This document shows positions 35,261 through 47,392 of a DNA stretch of 64,000 nt, in pieces; position 1 is the stretch's first letter, and the number at the start of each line of letters is the position of its first letter. The notes beneath the pieces were generated by a model. The model was not told the DNA's origin. It did not search any database and saw only the letters and a list, made by a program, of their open reading frames with translations. Made by a program: the position numbers and the translations under genes. This stretch comes from Monosporascus cannonballus (taxonomy: Eukaryota > Ascomycota > Sordariomycetes > Xylariales). The stretch is from NCBI GenBank assembly GCA_004154925.1, contig QJNS01000236.1, positions 55,168-119,167 of the forward strand, read 5' to 3'.

Positions 35261-36170
35261 ACGCGGTCTAGGGTTGTACACCCTCCGTCCAGTCCCTATC
35301 CAAATCTGAAGGAAGTCGAAACTCTATCGGCATGTAGTCTCCAGGGCCGACCTCCACTTCGTTAACCTAATTCTGGAAGGATTCCAATGAGGTGTACCTT
35401 GCATATCGAGGCCCCCAATGATATCGTCTTCCACCCCGTCCATTTGATCCGGGGGCCATGAATCAAACCAGAGTTTCTCCCTGCTCCCACATACATAGCC
35501 TGGTTCCATAGCACTTACATGTGAGCATATCTCACATATCTCACAGCTTGCATACGTAAAGGGAGTAAGGCGGCAGTACTACTCGTGATGGCCTCAGGGA
35601 CCAGAGATATCGATTCATTGACACCTCGCGAGCTGCCAGGACATCAAGACACCTGCCTAGGGTACCGTTGTAAGCCTGGTTGAGCGACGGATGCGAGTGG
35701 TGCAAAGAGGCCCTGAGCGCCTTACCCGGCTTCGGTCAAGTGCTTACGTTTTCGTCCGCACTATCATCATCGGCCATTACCAACCCATCAACCATTTGCC
35801 CCCTTCCTCACCCTCCTCCTCTCCTCTAGCCCTTCGCGGCGTGACCTGACGAATCTGATCTGAACGAACAAGGGACGAGGCTCTTCACACACACACAGAC
35901 CACACACAGCCCTAGCTAACTACCCGCTAATGAACGAATGAACCTCCTCCTACCCGGCAACAGCGGCACCATTGTCACATGAGTGGCGCTTTTCGAGGTT
36001 GCCTATGCCAACCTACATAGGGCGAGAGAATCCGGGTGGCGGATGATGTTGAATATGAGCATGACGAGTCCATTCGTTACCCACTCCCAGGAATACAAAA
36101 TGCCGAGTCATTAACTCGTTAGCCATATCCAATGCAACGCTAATAAGGGGACAACCCGTGATTCCTGCTT

Positions 36171-36369
36171 ATATCCGACGGGCGGCAACTTGGCAGCACG
36201 TTCAACAATTCCCAGTAACCGCTAACTGGGAGCGTTGCCTTAAAGGGGAAACCGAATGAAATTTGCGCAGTTTTTATTGGCGATGCTAGAGTACTAGTTC
36301 GAGATTTTGGGGTCACGATCTACAGAAAATTGTTCGTGGTGTTGCCATGTTCGCCGCCCGTCGGATACA
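36171..36369 (+). repeat. Diverged dispersed repeat, copy A
   Basis: Matches copy B at 36998-37190 in collinear blocks: ATATCCGACGG, TGGCAGCAC (20 bases further in both copies), TTTATTGG, AAATTGTT and a CGCCG..CGGA..CAT end block. Most differences between blocks are C/T or G/A transitions, which would suit repeat-induced point mutation. Length about 200 bases; element type unknown. Confidence 0.7.
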
Positions 36370-36997
36370 TGATTCAGAACTTTTTCCTTCATTCTTGGTG
36401 AAATACAGTGGATATGTATCTCAAGGGAACAATTCGCTAAAGGACACACAGTGGAGATGACATAACGGGAGCGGAATCGGTGCGCTCCCTTGGCTGGCCG
36501 GCATCGTACGCAAGGTAATGTGCAATTAAGGTGTCTAGCTGTATGCTAACCTGCTTCCACTATATACATACACCTCCGGCCGGCATTGTATAATGTAAGT
36601 ACTGTCAAGTGGCTTATGTAAGCACTTAACCAGGTACATGTTGGTAACCACGTCATAATACGCAATACCGTCCTGGGTATCTTCCCTTTCGCTTTCAAGA
36701 CGCAAGCACTTCTCTCCCTCAAGCCAGCCAAGGGGGCGAGCACAGCGTCAGGTCAGGCCGCAAGCGCAAGCGTGAGAACCGAAATCCTCCAAAGGCGGGA
36801 GACGACGGTTGGTGGAAGGAGTGCAATCCGAATATAAGGGAAGCGGGGTGGAAAGGGCACCGCCTCCGGCCCGGAATTTCTGAAACTTCCATTATATACC
36901 GTCCCGTCCACTTACGTAACATAGATGCCCTGTCTACCCACTTGCATATAATACCGAGAATGATATATGTAACCGGTTGTCAGTCACCGATCTACTC

Positions 36998-37190
36998 ATA
37001 TCCGACGGACGGCGAAATGGCAGCACCTCCCGGTAACAGCTGACTGACGCGTCGCCCTAAAAGGGAAGTGGGAGCGGCTCTAGGCATCTTTATTGGTGAT
37101 ATTATGGTATTAATTTGGAGTTTTGGGCCACAAGATCCAAGAAATTGTTAGCTGTGTGTGCCGCCCATTTCGCCGTCAGCCGGACTCATA
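36998..37190 (+). repeat. Diverged dispersed repeat, copy B
   Basis: Partner of copy A, in the same orientation about 825 bases to the right. Copy B is about 10 bases shorter between the TGGCAGCAC and TTTATTGG blocks. It reads with more T and A at positions where copy A has C or G, as in the stretch following TTTATTGG. Confidence 0.7.
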
Positions 37191-38458
37191 CCCCCTAAAG
37201 TACAACCACGTACGGGTCGCAGGGTCCCCTTCCCTAATCGGATTCGCAACCAACTTCCGATTCGCGTCTCTCCGCCGAAACGTGTTATTTGGGATTATGT
37301 ACTTACACGAAGCAGGAAGCATCGTGCGTTATAAGGAGAAGTAGCCGAGAAAGTCCATACTCTATCCAGGGTGGGGAGCTACGAACCGCTTGGGGTTTGC
37401 TGATAATATTGCGGTTTATACGAACCGCGATGGAAGTCCTGGATTCGGTCAGGGGGCCGTGGGTTGGTACCTACTCGCGCTGCCAACTTCCTAGCAACCA
37501 GGGTACGCGATCCTTCCAAGCCCAGCAGGACGGAACGGCCGCCTACCGGGCACCGGTATGTCACCACATCATCGCCTTATTGGGTTCTTGGGCCGGGCAT
37601 TCGGGTCGCTTTGGGGTTGGTCACGACCGGGAATTCCAAATAATCGTTCGCGGCCTACCTACCTCCCTACCTAGTCGCACGAACGAACTAACAGGCAGAA
37701 TGGCGGGAGTGCGGCGCAGCAGATAAGTAGGTATGTAGGTACTTAGCAGGTATGTAGTCTTTACGTAGCAGTCCACTGCGCCCACCTCTTCTCGTCACAA
37801 GAACGAGTAGCACGCTGTGGACGAATGTGAGTACGAAATATTCATATATCAGGTCTCGGGCATGTCGATTATATACAACATGGCGGCCGTGGTCGAGGCC
37901 CCAGGGCTCCCGCTCTGGTAAGTTGGTGAATGGTGTTGGGGCTCAAATTAATAGGGGGCGGTGCCGTCCGATAGCACTACGCGTTATATGGAAACCGGTG
38001 CCTACTTCCACCCAGGCTTGCTTGCTCGCTTCACCGCTTTCGAAGCCCGGACGATATTTGCCTAACAGCCATGGATATTGATATATCAACCTCGCTCCGC
38101 CCCTCGCTAGCTTAGAAATCTAACATAGCCCTATGGACGAGAAACTCTCCAGGAGAATATAACATTCTTCTTCCCATCAACCACCCCTTGGTGCAAATAC
38201 GCCGGCTTGCCTTTGCCCGCCTCGAATAGATAAGAATCGCATAGTAGGTAACGTTCCAACTCCATTTGTGCCAAGTTCTCCCGCAGAAAAAGCCGCCAAA
38301 CGGTATCCATGAGCCGCAGTCCAAAAAATCCTCAAAAAGTATATCGTCCCAAAAATCTTCCGTGACCTCGATAGTCAAGACTTCGAATACAACGTAGTAC
38401 CGGTGCTATTTCTTGCTCCTCCCATTGGGAGAATTGTTTCGCCTCGACAATATCCCGT

Positions 38459-39565
38459 CTAGCGAGACGGGCCTTCTATCGGACTAATTGGTAAGCTGCG
38501 ATGCACCCTGAGGTCGGTACTACCGGTACGTCTCAATGCCTGGGACATGGTTTCGATGTTTAGATCCCCGCTTGTCAGGAGGCTGTGTTCGGTTGCTGTA
38601 GGGCTCCCTAGAGGTTTCCGTCCGGGAGACATGTTCAGTCCCTTGATAGATCCGGATTTGCTGTTTGGAGGAGATGTCTCAGCGCCTGGCGAAGACACCG
38701 GTGACCTGATTGGGGAGGGGGATCGGTTGGCGCTTAAGGACGAAAGCGAAGTTAGACCCGCAAGATGCACCGAATCTCGGCTGCCGGCGGGAGGTCCGTG
38801 CTCGGCCTGGACGACGTCGGCAAAAGAGATGAAGCTCAACCGCCGCACGTCTGCAGAATCAAGAGACCCGTAGTTGGAAGCGGATTCCTCCTTATCCGTA
38901 AAGGCGGCTAGGTCGTCTGTCCACGAGGCCGCGCTGCTGTCGTGCGGTGCTGCGCCGGTCACTGCTACTGCCGCAGGTTGATGCGAGGTGTGGGTAACAA
39001 TCTCCACTGAGTCGGGGTCTAGATGGTCATCCGTGATGGCCTCTGACGAGGCGTCGAGCACAGGCGGAATATAGTTCTCTGTTTGGATGTGGGACGGAAT
39101 AGCAGGCGAATTCGGCATGGCCGTGCTCTCTTGGACGTCGCGTTCGAAAATCTGAGATCCGGCAGGAGATCCGACTCGTGGAGAGGTGGAAAAGTTTCCC
39201 CGACCGGGCGACGATGGTGCTTTGCGCGGTGAGCCGATGTTAATTGGCGAACCGGTCGCTGACCGTCTCGTAGACGCTTGTGAGATAGACTGAGTAGGCG
39301 GCGGACTGGGAAGTCCCGTATCGGCTCTAGGAGGTGTCTTGGTTGCCGTTTTCTCCTCTGCCTTTTTCTTCCCAAAGCTAAATAGGCTCCGAAGGTTCTT
39401 GGACTTCGGATCGGTCTTCGCTACATCCGTCCCGCCGTCTTTCTCATGGGGTTCTCGTATCGTCGGGGTCGAATCTCCTGTTTCGCTGTGATGCCTGTCC
39501 CCTATCGCAGGTACAGAAATCCTTTCCTGGCTGTCCTGTATGGAAGCCGGTGGTGCGAGACTCAT
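38459..39565 (-). CDS. Ser/Pro-rich, probably disordered conserved hypothetical protein
   Basis: A single open frame of 368 codons. I do not recognise a domain. The sequence is rich in Ser, Pro, Thr and charged residues, with many SP/TP dipeptides (SPINIGSPRKAPSSPGR, RSPSPIRSPVSSPG) that are potential proline-directed or CDK/MAPK phosphorylation sites, and a short basic patch near residue 60 (RSLFSFGKKKAEEK). A slightly hydrophobic motif VRRLSFISFADVVQAEHG (about residues 240-257) and the C-terminal LRRTGSTDLRVHRSLPISP look like short conserved binding motifs. This is typical of fungal regulatory or scaffold proteins, but no function can be assigned. The start is the first ATG; no intron is needed. 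Confidence 0.7.
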   Translation of the reverse strand: MSLAPPASIQDSQERISVPAIGDRHHSETGDSTPTIREPHEKDGGTDVAKTDPKSKNLRSLFSFGKKKAEEKTATKTPPRADTGLPSPPPTQSISQASTRRSATGSPINIGSPRKAPSSPGRGNFSTSPRVGSPAGSQIFERDVQESTAMPNSPAIPSHIQTENYIPPVLDASSEAITDDHLDPDSVEIVTHTSHQPAAVAVTGAAPHDSSAASWTDDLAAFTDKEESASNYGSLDSADVRRLSFISFADVVQAEHGPPAGSRDSVHLAGLTSLSSLSANRSPSPIRSPVSSPGAETSPPNSKSGSIKGLNMSPGRKPLGSPTATEHSLLTSGDLNIETMSQALRRTGSTDLRVHRSLPISPIEGPSR

Positions 39566-40613
39566 GATGGATGGTTAGTTCTGGTTGAGGGTTCTCAGAA
39601 TGGGGTGTCGAGAACGCTGAAGTTTCTGGAAAAGCTAGAGGGAAGTGTCAGCATTGGAGTTCTGATAAGACGATTCAAGCGACGACAGAGTAAGTCATAT
39701 CTGTTCTGCTCCCAAGTTGCGAGTCCGGAGCGACAAGTGCGACAGGATATGGGGGCATATGACCAAAAGGCAAGAAGTGTATATGTAGTGAAGCTCACCA
39801 ATGGTAATGTTTACGAATTGAGTCCTCGGGGTCGATCTAGTCAAGACAAAACAAGACCAGACCAGACCAACTGATCTAGGTTGATGCGCGCAATTGGAAG
39901 GAACCAGAATGGGACGGAGCTTCGGATTGGTGAACACAAGGCCCGGGTCTGGTTCTACTTGTGCTGCTGCTTGTTGCTGCAAGAAAGCGGATCCAGAACC
40001 CCCGAGGCAAAACCCACAGCGCAGCGATATCCGTAAAAAGGCGCAAATGTGCAAGTAGGCAGGCAGGTCCAGGTTCCTCTTCGGAAAACCAAGACCAAGA
40101 CCCCGAGATTACAGTTGGAACCGACGATCGATTCTTGTCGCAAGAAACATGAGACGGGCTCCGAGACGAATGTTAATCGGATGCAGAGTGATATGATGAA
40201 GAATAACAGGTGTGACTCCGGGGAGGTAGGAGGGAGGCAGAAGTAGATCGCGGGGATTGATGTCGTCCGTTTATGAGAAGGGATAAGCGCACATGAAAAG
40301 CAGGAAATCGGTACTGAGGAACCCAGACTTTCTGGAGGAAAACTAGCGCTTAGAAGGTCCTGCTTCGAGGTAATGAATGCAGCGCACAGGCGCGTTCCTA
40401 TCGTGGAAGCCTTATCTGGCTAGCACCCGTCGTAAACGGTCCAAATGACGCCAATGCGTGACGTCCAAGTGGACGAGATAGCCGACCGTATTGAAGCTTG
40501 TTATTTTAGTCCGAAAAGGTTCATGCCCTGGACGGGAAATGGCTATCCTAATATTCTAATTTTGGAGGTGTTTAGCTTTTGCCCATTACATTACGGTCAG
40601 TCCCCATGTAACC

Positions 40614-40623
40614 TACCTAGGTA
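40614..40623. repeat. Palindromic decamer TACCTAGGTA, copy 2
   Basis: Exact copy of the palindrome at 35251, in the divergent interval between the disordered-protein gene and MRPL20. Preceded by ACC, part of a broader CCTA/TAGG-rich patch. Confidence 0.7.
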
Positions 40624-42081
40624 GACGTAACTAGGAAGTACGTGGGTGAGTTATTCTGATCGGGGTCTCGCGAATCTCCGATGTCGTGGCACAAAACGAT
40701 GAAGGCCGCGTAATATAGTATAGCAGACGAATTAATGTCCTGTTGTTGAATCGATAAAGTCTCTTCCTCGAGGCGCTGGGGGGGCGGACATCAAAGAAAT
40801 TTCGGAGGTCGCTTGCTTGTGTCACATGCCACATACAAAAAGCCAATGCGCGGTTGGGCTACTATTTAGGGATACGTATGGGGCGTAGCGGTTCGTTAAG
40901 GGCGGTAATTACCCCGAGTGAGGAACCGATTAGCGCTAAGCACACGGCGGCTCCGGGGGGCCCTTGACACGTTCCCGTATTCTCATGAAGAGACTTCAAT
41001 TGCTAAAGATGGTCCTTCCCTTCTGTTCAAGGATGTGATTAGACGAGAAGGACATTCTGCTGGGCGTTGGACCCGTTTCCAAGATCGAGATGTGCGGTTA
41101 ATACAGCCCCCCGTTTTCAGCAGTACTGATCTGGCAGGTTGCTAGCAAGAATCGGCGTGGGATGGGCGACGGCGACAAACGATTGGATATGTCACGGCGC
41201 CTGTTGCTTGCTGCATAAATTTTCATACAACCAAGCTCCTAGTCCAACCTTTGAGCTGACACTTCTTCATAGCTGAGGAGTTATTATTTAGAGGCGTCCC
41301 TCTGCTGAAGGCAAATATTTCCCCCCGTCCTGGTTTCGTGATCCCTCCATATAGAACGCCAAGGTCAATGGATCATAGATGATGGCATCGTCTTGGGCAG
41401 AACAGAAGATCCTAACCCAAATCCAGGCACCGGATTCTGTTTTAACGGTAACCTGGCAAGCGGGGGCTAATCAATAACAAAAAAGGAATCATATTGTCCA
41501 AATTACTTCAAGTTACCGGCTTTATCCATCATAAATGGGGTACCTTCCTATCCCCGCCGTGCTGCCTGTTTAGTATAGTATTTTCCCGGGGTCCGGAGAA
41601 GTTGACTCCCGCGACTGATCACCTGCTCCTGAGTAATCCTTCATCACGCCTCATGGCCTGCCGGTGTTAAGTCGAGACGCCCCGTTATCGATTCGACTTG
41701 AGCAAATTACTCGAAACCGGGGGGGAGTGAAACAAAGGCAGGAAGAGGGACATGGGCCGCAGCGGAACCAATACCCGGCCCTCGCGAGCGCCTCGAGGCG
41801 TGCCAAATCAAACCTCCAATCTTTCCCCCAGGGAAGGCGTACCTACGTCACGCTTGAGGGGGTTGCACATGTGGCCCCCGTCTTCGGTTGTTGGTTGTTC
41901 ATCGGGTTTACATCACAGACCGAGTCATTCGTCCGTTTTCCATTGTCCCCCATTGCCCAATTCGACGCTGCTAAAAATCCGGGTTCCAGACCACCTGACC
42001 TGAAAAAATTAATAAGGAAGCATGGATGATGGGGGAGGGATCCTGTGATGAATGAAGTTAGAGTGTTGCTCAGCTTGTAGG

Positions 42082-42091
42082 TACCTAGGTA
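42082..42091. repeat. Palindromic decamer TACCTAGGTA, copy 3
   Basis: Exact copy 292 bases upstream of the MRPL20 start; it is flanked by GTAGG on the left and CCCGG on the right, so the palindromic core sits in a run of TAGG/CCTA units. Confidence 0.7.
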
Positions 42092-42382
42092 CCCGGATAC
42101 TTGCATCCTTCTAGGGTTAATGATCAAAGGCCCGGGATGTGAGGTTCCATAGTTGGCTTATGTAATTGAGGGTCGGCCCGTAAACGCTCCGATGAAATTT
42201 GCATGTGGGGCGCCCTCTCTCCATCTTGGCTCCAGCTCGACGAAGCTATCTCGAACATTTTGATTTCGGTGTGACGGGATCGTGATAGGCAAGAGAAGGG
42301 GCACAACCACGACATCCTAACCTTCTCGCCGATTCCGAGACTCCCCTTCATCCGCCTCCACCAGCTACAGATCCTTATCACG

Positions 42383-43069
42383 ATGGAAGTCCGGCCGCTC
42401 CTGAGGCCGCTGAGCGTTCTCGCCACCTCGACGACGGCGACGACCACCGCCGCCCCCGCATGCAGCATCCCCCGGGCGGTGGCCGGACAAAGGCGGCAGC
42501 AGTCGACGACGTCGCGGACGAAGAAGGCGCTCAAGATCCCGCCACACCCGTCATTCCTGACGCCCCCGTCGGGGGCGAGCCACGTGGTGTTTAACCCGCC
42601 GCCCTCGGTGCCGTCGGTGTACCACACGCCGTTCAAGTTCCTGCCGAAGTCGGACCCGCGGCGGCAGGCGAACCTGGCGCAACTCCTCCTCCGAAACGCC
42701 GCCTCCCCCTCATCATCATCGTCGTCATCCCCGACGCCAGGGGACCCGGCAGCGGAGCTGCCCCCGACGCTGACGGCCGGCGAGCACGAGCGGTCGCAGC
42801 CCCGGCGCAACGTGACGCGCGAGCAGGTCGAGGAGATGCGCGCGCTGCGGGCCGAGGACCCCGTCAGGTGGAGCGTGCACAAGCTCGCGGAGCGGTTCGG
42901 GTGCACGCCCTGGTTCGTCATGGTGTGCTGCAAGAGCAGCGCCGAGCACCGGGCGGCGGAGCGCGCGCGCAAGAATGCCATCCGCGCGGGCTGGGGTCCC
43001 GGCCGCTCCCTGGCCCGCGAGGAGCGCCGCAAGCGCAAGACGCTGCTGCTCAGGGGCGAGCTGAGCTAG
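42383..43069 (+). CDS. mrpl20: Mitochondrial large-subunit ribosomal protein L20 (mL58 type)
   Basis: A single exon of 228 codons. The first ~45 residues are rich in Arg, Ser, Thr and Ala without acids (MEVRPLLRPLSVLATSTT), as in a mitochondrial targeting presequence. The body matches the fungal MRP-L20 family (PF12824): VFNPPPSVPSVYHTPFKFLP at ~68-87, then NVTREQVEEMRALRAEDP, WSVHKLAERFGCTPWFV and the basic tail EERRKRKTLLLRGEL. It is a structural protein of the mitochondrial 54S ribosomal subunit (yeast Mrpl20). A Ser-rich insert (SSSSSSSS at ~109-117) breaks the domain and is probably a species-specific loop. The start codon is the first ATG of the frame; codon usage is strongly GC3-rich. 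Confidence 0.88.
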   Translation: MEVRPLLRPLSVLATSTTATTTAAPACSIPRAVAGQRRQQSTTSRTKKALKIPPHPSFLTPPSGASHVVFNPPPSVPSVYHTPFKFLPKSDPRRQANLAQLLLRNAASPSSSSSSSPTPGDPAAELPPTLTAGEHERSQPRRNVTREQVEEMRALRAEDPVRWSVHKLAERFGCTPWFVMVCCKSSAEHRAAERARKNAIRAGWGPGRSLAREERRKRKTLLLRGELS

Positions 43070-43880
43070 GTTAGGCTAGGATGGGGATGGTATGGTATGA
43101 TACGGTATCATCCACGCATGCGAGCAAACACGAAGCAACACGGCACGATACGATGCGATAAGGGCATGGTTACGGGCGCGAGGGGATGCGGCGTTCGCCG
43201 TCGTACTGTTGCGGGGTATGAAAAAGGGGTAACATAGGAGGGGCATTGGTGATGATGAGTGTTGGATGAGGTAGCGGGTGTGGGTACGAGCCCGGGCGTG
43301 TCAGGGAAGGAAGGGCCGTACGCCTGTCTGTCTGTCTGTCACCGCCTGGTTCTATCCCTACTGGTGAACCGGCGGGATGGTATGGGCGGGCAGCGGGGAG
43401 ACGGGGCTTAGTTCCTACAGATACGCTCGAAAAGAAATCGTGCAGAGGGCCCGATGTAGGGAGAGAACAAACCTGTATCATAGGCACGCGCGAAGCAGCG
43501 TTGAACATGGTTGGCGGCGAAGTGGGATTGCAACCGGGATGGGACATCGCCGCCTCATGCACATATAGGCCGTGGTGGTCATCCAGAACCCCTTTCAGAT
43601 ACAATGTACATCATACGTAAAAATGCTTGGTCGATATATTAGGTAGCTAGTCCTCGGCCTTGGAAAAAAGACTACTGTATAACAAACAGAAATTACGATA
43701 TCGATTGGGCGCCCTCTGGTGGGCCCGCAGAGGTGCCCGCGTACGGCAGATTTATATCCCAAGTATGTGTCTATCCATGAGTTCAGTTCCGTCCCTATCC
43801 CTCGCATTCCGTCCGAAGAGGTGCTTCGTCCGCCATATCACTACGCGGCCATGCCAATACCTACTTCATGTACCGCCTAG
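43070..43880. other. Short convergent intergenic stretch
   Basis: Between the ends of the MRPL20 gene and the F-box gene. A (CTGT)n microsatellite lies at 43323-43340. Nothing else is supported. Confidence 0.65.
43323..43340 (+). repeat. (CTGT)n microsatellite
   Basis: Four tandem CTGT units in the 3' flank between the MRPL20 and F-box genes. Confidence 0.9.
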
Positions 43881-45720
43881 TTATCGCACAGGCAGCTTGC
43901 CCTTATTACCGTTCCCGTTCCCATTAGCCGCAGCAGCCGCCGCCGCCGCCGCCCTGCTGGCCTCGTAATCCTTCCTCCCGGGGATCACCCTCCAGCACCA
44001 GCCGCACCAGCTACGGGCGCGCCCGGAGACCTCGCGGCCCAGGACCTGGCCGCTGTGCCGCTCGTCCTCCCACTCGGGCACGCAGGCGCCGACGCGCACG
44101 ATGCGCACCAGCTTCGTCTTGACGACGCCCCCGATGCCCTCGATCTCGTGCCTCGCGTACCCCGGGCGCTGCTGGGACGCCGGCGTCGGCGTCCGGCGGA
44201 AGTCGGGCGAGCTGCTCAGCGGCGGCAGCCAGGAGTGAGCACTACTACTGCTGCTACTACTACCGCCACTACTACTGCTCCCGGGGTTGCTGCTGGCGCC
44301 GGCCTCGGGCGTGTGGGACCTCGAGCTCTGGGAGTTGGAGGAGTGGTTGGAGCCGACAGACGCCGCGTAGGACCAGGAGGGCGGCGGGGTCGGGGGACCG
44401 TTGTTGAGAAGGTCAACTTCCCGCGCATCTTCGGCGTCACAGTCTGTCTCCTGCTCACGCTCCCTAGCCGCGCTGCACGCCTCTCCGCGTCCACAGATCA
44501 CACCGCGGTCGCCTTCGCCAATGCCGGTCCCGACGCCGCCGATGACGTCGCCGTATTGACTGCGCCATTTCCAGATCCTGCGGGGAAAGGGTCAGTTGCG
44601 TTTACGACGTATAATATACGCGTGTAACGAATCGGCACACGAGGAAAAGAGGATTAAAGACGGAAGAAACTCGGGAAAGTGGGAGAGGAGGTAAGGATAT
44701 GGGATGTCCGTACGACTGATAGTCATGGTCCGCGCCTCGTATACTCCGTCCGCAGGGCTGGCACAGCCAGACGCCGTCGCTAGCGCACGTGCATATCGCG
44801 CGCTGCACCTCGTCGGCATCCACAGGTGTATCTAGTCGCAAAGGCGGCCTCACAAGGCTGTTGAGAGGGGCCTTGGTACACGGGATGCAAAGGCGGCGGT
44901 GTCTATCGCGAAGCACGACGGGGGCCGGCGGTTTGATCGCACAGTTCTACTTGCGTTGTGGCACGTTAGACACAAAGGCTGCTCCGCATACGGGCATGTA
45001 TAGGCAATGGGGAGGAGGTGACGCACTCGGCAAACAACCCGCGCGCACCTCCGACACTCGGCCACCATATCGCGCGCACAGCTTCCGCCCTTGCCGCTGT
45101 AGTCACCGCGGCCGTCTTCCATATAGTACCAGTTTCCGGCTCTGGCGCGATAGCGGAACGTGTCCTCGGGATCGATCGGCAGGTTCTCGTTCTCGCAGTG
45201 CAGGGTGTGCGTGACGAGCGAGCTGCGGTACTGCAGCAGGCCCCCGCGAATCTGCCGGCACGTGCGCGACAGGTTGTCGAGGGTGTTTAGGTCGAGCGAT
45301 GCCGCGATCGCCATGATGATACTGGGGTTCCGTGTCAGCTTTATCCCTCTTCCGGGCCCGTCCTCCCGGAGCCGTCTAGGTAGTGTAGACAGTTTGGGTT
45401 GGGATGAGCCCGGCCCTGGGACGTCTGCAGAGAAGGAACGTGGTGTATAAGGTTGACTATGCCTACGGATAACATCCGAGAGCCTCGGTCATAGCATTCT
45501 GATTGGGGTTTTCCCGGGCTGCCAGCGGCTTCGAGGGATCCGCGCCCGAAGTTGATGATCCATTGTTATCAGACATGGTAGCTGACGGAGCTGAGCTCGG
45601 AGCCATGGGCGCCTCCTTTGCTTGTCCGTTGTGCCACTCCGGGTTCACGCCGTGAAGGCGATGATAGCCATTTGTCTTGGGTGGCTTCGCTTCTTCGTCA
45701 AGATCTACGAACAGCGCCAT
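43881..45720 (-). CDS. F-box-like protein with a Cys-rich zinc-binding domain
   Basis: Four exons (45720-45467, 45321-45027, 44946-44714, 44577-43881) give 492 residues. The F-box-like helix region is split by intron 1: ...ALGCYP joins IIMAIAASLDLNTLDNLSRTCRQ at about residues 80-107. A conserved block follows (DPEDTFRYRARA, WYYMED, GSCARDMVAECRRCARVVCR). After intron 2 it continues NCAIKPPAPVVLRDRHRRLC, then CIPC, CTCASDGVWLCQPCG and, across intron 3, IWKWRSQYGD and GGVGTGIGEGDRGVICGR. The spaced CxxC pairs suggest zinc binding. The last ~200 residues are Ser-rich with a poly-Ala tract. The family is common in Pezizomycotina; a role as an SCF ubiquitin-ligase adaptor is inference from the F-box. 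Intron 2 (44947-45026) has a CTAAC branch site and a TAG acceptor that removes an in-frame stop. Confidence 0.82.
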
Positions 45721-47392
45721 GGTTGGCTACGCGTGATGTAGGAAGCAAAGGGGACCACGACGTCACGTCCGATAAGCAGTCGGATAAGGGGGTCGATAAG
45801 GAGGTCGTTCAAGGACAGGGTATCGGGATGGGAGAGGGGAAAGGGGAAACAAGAGACGAGAAAAGATCAACAAGGCATCTTTAGAGCAATACCGGTGTAG
45901 ACGTATACGGGATAGGTGTCTCGAGGGAAGGGGCTTCGATGTTGACTTCGATGAGGTAACGTTGATGCAACGGAATTACAAAGAGAAAGGAGCTGTTTTC
46001 CGCAAAAGCTTCACCGGCCTCCAAACCGGTTGATGTCGGCTCTTTGCCCAACCCAAGCGATTGATAATTGATTGACAGGTAACCCGCTATTCTCTTTAGT
46101 GCATCCCTAGTAAACCCCACCCCGGCCCTCAGATATTATTGGTTTTCTGCTGTACAGTAGTGAAGCTCACGAAAACCGCTCGAAGTCATCGCAAACCTCG
46201 CTCCTTACGTGCTCATTCAAGTCGGTCACGCATCTGAGGGACATCGCTTGTTACGCGCAGAAATGGCAAGCATGATGGTCTAATTCATGCAGGCACCAGT
46301 TAACGAGTTAAAACGGTTTATAGGGTCTAGATTACTAAATGGCGTAATATAGGGGGTCAGTTGCGCCTCAAGTCTCAGCTTTACGGAAGCCCTAGGGGCA
46401 CCGTTGAAACTCTTCTGTGAGCCGGCTTCTAGTAAAGAGCGGGTGGGCGGCTTTAGCTATTTTCGGGTGTCCTAACTACATAGGTAATAGGCGGCCCCAT
46501 GGAAAGATTCTGGTCCGATCCGCCAAGCCCCCTACTGACCCGTGGGAGTTCCAGAGTCGGTCAGTGACAGCTCATATACGCATATGTATATATAGACGAC
46601 GAGGCGGACGGAAGTCTAGGCTTCAGTAGAACGTCTGAGAGCCTTCACCGTTTATTACATGCGACACGCGATCGGATACTCGCTCGACAGCGACGCCGAG
46701 TCGAAGCAACTGTCGATCTGGATCTGTAATTAAGCGTATGCTACAGGAAGCCTTCAGACGGAAAATGGAAAAGAGAGAGAAGCTGTCTACAGAAGGTAGA
46801 GAGAGGGGTAGAAGGTCTATATGCGTGGGTGACCACCCCTCAGGTTGTTGCTCCCGCAACAAGATATGCAGTGAACGATGCATTTGGATGTTGCTGCAAG
46901 CCGAGCGGAATTTATATTATGTAAACCGTCTAACCATATGCGCTTCCTATTCCCCGAACCTGGCTGAACGGCCCTCGTGCACCACCACCGGATCTGAAAG
47001 AGTTATCAGATCACCTGATAACCCCTTTGTCCTCTATTAGTCGAATATAGATATAGAGCCGCCCCAAAGCGAGCAGCCGCTTCACGCTATATTTAATGAA
47101 GCCTCCCGACCAGCACTATACATAGACTTGCCTGAATTATATAGGTAGTATAGGCTCGGTAGTGTGTATCCTCTAATCCAACCTCCGAAAGTCCTCGCGG
47201 AGGGTAAAAATTAATTACATAGCCATACTCCCGTCATCAACCTCTCACTCCATTATCTCGGGTAGTGGATGTCCCAGTTCTCCCCTATTATCCATGAGGC
47301 CACACGTTGTAAATCCATTGGTAGTAATTAGTAGTTTTTGCTTGCTTTCTCGTTTACCACCATTCAGGCCCACCAGCCAACTAGATATCTAA
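45721..47392. other. Gene-free intergenic stretch
   Basis: Holds the promoter of the F-box gene on its left and the 3' flank of the GT2 gene on its right. A 79-codon minus-strand frame at 45881-46120 has no recognisable features and is left uncalled. Confidence 0.6.

Larger units (their letters stand above)
32304..38458. other. Longest gene-free interval (about 6 kb)
   Basis: No gene could be supported on either strand. The left end is the promoter of the BUD2-like gene. A (GAAT)n microsatellite lies at 33263-33309, a CA-rich tract at 35886-35908, a palindrome TACCTAGGTA at 35251, and a pair of diverged direct repeats at 36.2 and 37.0 kb. An 88-residue minus-strand frame at 38112-38378 just downstream of the next gene shows no family signature and is not called. 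Confidence 0.55.
39566..42382. other. Gene-free intergenic stretch
   Basis: A divergent promoter interval between the disordered-protein gene and the MRPL20 gene. No supported reading frame: open frames at 39.4-39.9 and 41.7-42.0 kb are short and lack family signals. Contains two copies of the palindrome TACCTAGGTA (40614-40623 and 42082-42091). Confidence 0.6.

Noticed and set aside
38112..38378. An 88-codon minus-strand frame just beyond the disordered-protein gene
   Set aside because: Considered as a last exon of that gene, but the gene has its own stop and no splice donor links them.
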